Assembly (NCBI GenBank): GCA_963691705.1
Contig: OY829544.1
Location: 7,075,501 to 7,139,500 of the forward strand
DNA: 64,000 nucleotides
Direction: 5' to 3'
Origin: Viola odorata
Lineage: Eukaryota; Streptophyta; Magnoliopsida; Malpighiales; Violaceae
Shown here: piece by piece, positions 60,926 through 64,000 of the stretch
Layout of the letters: each line of letters opens with the position of its first letter
How positions within the stretch are numbered: the stretch's first letter is position 1
Made by a program: the position numbers and the translations under genes
The notes under the pieces: generated by a model
What the model was told of the DNA's origin: nothing
Seen by the model: the letters and a program-made list of their open reading frames with translations, nothing else
Databases searched by the model: none

Positions 60926-63900
60926 TTACATAATATGCCACCAAATATAGATCTTGTCTTCCAGTCTCTGTAGGAACTGAAAATACGTCTTCCTCCAATT
61001 CCTGCTAAACAATAAAGGACCCACTACCCCCCAAAACCCAACAATGAAGCCAAAAGCCAGAGTCACATAAAACCATTCAATTTCAAACCCATGCCTGCCA
61101 CTTTCTTTCCCATTCTCCTTGCTGTTGGGTATAATAACAGTACCTTCACCGCTGCAATTGTCAATCAGCGGCTTCCCACAGAGCTCATTGCCGATGAATG
61201 AAGATGAATCAAAGCCTTGAATTTGAGCGCTAGAAGGGATCCTTCCAACCAATTTGTTGTAGGACAAGTTCAAGTGACTCAGAAAAGTCAAATTTGATAT
61301 GCTAGAAGGAATCTCCCCGATGAGTCGATTGTTGGAAAGATCAATGATCTCTATTGAATTCATCCCGCCAATATCTTTGGGGATTCTTCCTCCCAGCAAA
61401 TTATGTGACAAATTCAAAGACATCAACCCTGCAAGTCTTGTCATTTCCTGAGGAATCTCACCAGACAATCTATTGTTAGAAAGATCTACAATTCTCACCA
61501 GTCCAAGAATTGTGTTGTATTCTAACACTTCACCTTTCAATTGAAGAAGCATACTGTCAATAGTTGAATTATGGAAAATACTGCAAATTGGAAGAATCTT
61601 CCTAAGATCATTCACGCTGACCATTTCACTGAAGTTGTTGAAACATCCTGGTATCGAACCAAAGAGATTGTTATTCGCAAAGTCTAAGATTTGTAAAGAA
61701 CTGGCTTGGCAAATCTCTTCAGGTATTACCCCATCAAACTTATTTGTCCGAAAATTCAGTACAACCAAGCTTGAGAAACTTTTGCCAATCCACCTTGGAA
61801 TGCCTCCCACCAATTCATTCTCACCCAAGTCAAGAGTGACTAATTCCTCACAATGTTTGAGTGATAATGGTACTTCACAATGTTTCAGTACTTCACCAGT
61901 CAAATCTTGGAAGGTGTAAGTATTGAAGAGAACTTAAAGTTCCTATAGATTTGGAAATACTACCATTAAACTTGTTGCTGCTCAACTTTACACTCGTCAA
62001 CACCGGCCACCTCTTCCAGCAATCTGGTAGCTCTCCAAACAGGAGATTTTTCTCAAGGTTCAGAACTTCAATAATTTGGTCGTGGGTCTTGTGACACAAG
62101 AAGTTGGATACGGTCCCAAACAGTAAATTATTTGAAAGATCTATTGTGCGCAACCCGGAAGAGAAAGTAGGAAGTAGGCCAGTGATACGGTTATTGGAGA
62201 GATCGAGATACAGAAGCTGGGAAGATTCAGAAAATCAGACAGGAATCGAACTTGAAATTCCAGAATTTGACAGGTCCAGATCCTGTAAATTCTCTAGCAG
62301 AGGAATCCATGTGGGAAATTGAGGTCCAACATGCCAAGACCCCAATTCCAAAGCTTTAAGGCCGATGGGAGGTATCCAACTGGGTCCAACTCTCAACTTC
62401 AATTTGTTCCTTGATGCACGAAACACTTCCAAGTTTGAGAGATTTTTAAAGTGAATCTCTGAAACATCACCCTCCATTGAGTTGTGAGAAATATCTGCCA
62501 ATCCTAAATTTGAAAGCATTCCAAAACTGACAGGAAGAGTTCCGTTTAGTTTGTTGTTGAGAAGGTATAACTTTTTCAATGAAGACAGTTCTCCAAAAGA
62601 CATGGGGATTGGGCCAGAGATGAAATTTTGACCCATGTCAAACTCTTCTAACTTCCTTAATTTCCCAATATTGATGGGAAGATTTCCATCCATTTTGTTG
62701 GAAGAAAGATCTAGAAAAGTCAAAGAGTTCAACTCAACCAAAAAAATAGGAATTGCACCAGAAATTGAATTATTTCCAAGATCAAGAGAAGCCAGACTCT
62801 TAAATTGTCCAAGATCTTTAGTAACCCAGTCCCCAAATAAGCTACAGTTCCTTAAATTCAACAACTCTAGAACCTTTGGACCACATCCTAATAAGCTTTC
62901 AAAGACCTTATTGACCTCTTGACTAAGTTTTGTATTTGACAAAGACAGACTCCTCAGATTGCATAGCTTTTTGAATGATGCTGGAATTCCTCCTACAAGT
63001 TCGTAGTTGCCTGACAAATCAAGGCTAACTAGGGAGGTCATGTTCCCAATGGAGTTTGATAGTTTACCATGTAAGTTATTATCAGCGAGGTCAAGGAGCT
63101 GAAGATTGGTAAAACCATACAACGACATGGGTATAGAAGAACCAAAATCATTGCCGTATAGGTAGAGTTCTGTCAATGAGGTCATGTTTTTGAAATCAAT
63201 GGTAAATAGACCTTGAAGATTATTGTGTGGTAGATAGAGAGAGCTAAGAGATTTAAGACTAAAAATACAATTGGGAAATACAGAATCATCAAACTGGTTG
63301 TAAGATAAATCAAGGATGGAAAGCGAAGAGAACGTGACATTGTGAACCGAAGGAGGAACATGAGAAACTTGGCAGTTTGAGAAGTCATTTTCGGCAAGGT
63401 TGAGGATCTCAAGGTGTCTAAGATCAAATAACCAGTTAGGTACAGAAGCATTAAAAGAATTTCCTGAAAGATCAAGTTCCCTTAATGAGGTCAAGTTTTA
63501 AATCTCACGAGGTGGACTACCTTCAATACGATTGGACGCTAGACTAAGAGATTTCAAATCTTTGAAACGAGAAACCCAACTGAAATGTGAGAAGTAGTAG
63601 AGAGAGTTAGACAAATCCAGAACCGATAAAGATGAGACGTTGACATTGAGAACAGGGGGAACAAGAGGAAGCAAACAAGATGACAGGTATAATCTTTGTA
63701 GAGAAGGGAGTGTGGTTATGACCTCCATCCAGTTCGAGGCCCCGGAGAGGTCTGCACCACTAACATCAAGGAATTGCAAAGAAGAAAGAGTAGAAAGCCA
63801 AACCAGACTCTGAGTAGAAAAAAAAATAATAATAACTTCTCAGATTGAGATAGCGCAAGTTTGTGAGATTTCCCAGTTGAGAAGGAATCTCACCTTGAAA

Positions 63901-64000
63901 TCCAGCATCAAAGAGATTAAGGTATGTTAAAGCCACCATTGAACCGAAGAATTTCGGGATTTGAATTCCTTCAAATTCATTGTTGCTCAAGTCTAAATAT
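60926..64000 (-). pseudogene. LRR receptor-like protein pseudogene (RLP copy 4), continues past the window
   Basis: Close paralogue of copy 3 with the same C-terminus (GNELCGKPL, FYVTLAFGFIVGFWG helix, WWHIM). Lesions from 5' to 3': a frameshift in the T-run near 63818-63828 (after RSYYYF), a CAA-to-TAA stop at 63495-63497 (REI*NLTS), a TGG-to-TGA stop at 62232-62234 (IPV*FSES), and a rearranged frame near 61870-61915, where a short duplication of the LKHCE coding region and a frameshift replace NNSLSGELP. It has one 306-bp module (63342-63647). The 5' end lies beyond 64000. No functional receptor can be made. Confidence 0.92.

Overview
The window is nuclear DNA from a eudicot plant. Evidence: GT-AG introns, AT-rich spacers dense in DNA transposons, plant-only gene families (PPR, RLP, HCT, GeBP) and a decayed plastid insertion. 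I cannot name the species. I found no prokaryotic-type system, CRISPR array or complete viral element. The novelty lies in how paralogues and transposons have been rearranged.

Layout. (1) 1-10.2 kb holds two tandem Cf/EIX-type receptor-like protein (RLP) genes on the + strand, each with a copy of the same 5' flank. The first is cut off before its membrane anchor and the second has a one-base frameshift. (2) 10.3-14.2 kb holds a broken F-box gene and a PPR gene (-). (3) 14.3-18.5 kb is a 4.18-kb transposon with terminal inverted repeats and a TAA target duplication. It carries intron-containing pieces of ALDH6B2 (5' half) and cytosolic glutamine synthetase (3' end) in the same orientation. (4) 19.4-23.0 kb holds a small two-exon secreted protein (+) and a complete HCT acyltransferase (-). 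(5) 23-29 kb is repeat-rich spacer with an old plastid trnI-trnA insertion and a 544-bp hAT MITE. (6) 29.2-35.1 kb is a PP2C phosphatase gene whose exons join to 385 codons. (7) 36-39 kb has a hAT transposase relic and a foldback MITE. (8) 39.7-40.9 kb is a chloroplast-targeted small J-protein. (9) 42.6-44.8 kb is a heavily decayed RLP relic. (10) 45.2-52.7 kb is an intact MRS2-type Mg2+ transporter (+) convergent with the only intact RLP (-, 1375 aa). (11) 52.8-57.5 kb is duplicated RLP 5' flank broken up by nested transposons. (12) 57.5-64 kb is a second copy of the MRS2/RLP convergent pair. Its MRS2 has lost the 5' end, a GeBP-like fragment lies just upstream, and its RLP has several disabling lesions and runs off the window.

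How the parts relate. The RLPs are predicted cell-surface LRR receptors without a kinase, of the class that works with SOBIR1/BAK1-type partners in immunity. The four long paralogues differ by whole 306-bp modules (102 residues) present 1, 2, 3 and 1 times, so the cluster appears to generate ectodomain diversity by unequal exchange. The other genes are ordinary single loci: HCT in phenylpropanoid metabolism, MRS2 in Mg2+ transport, PP2C in signalling, a J-protein in the plastid, and a PPR probably in organelle RNA processing.
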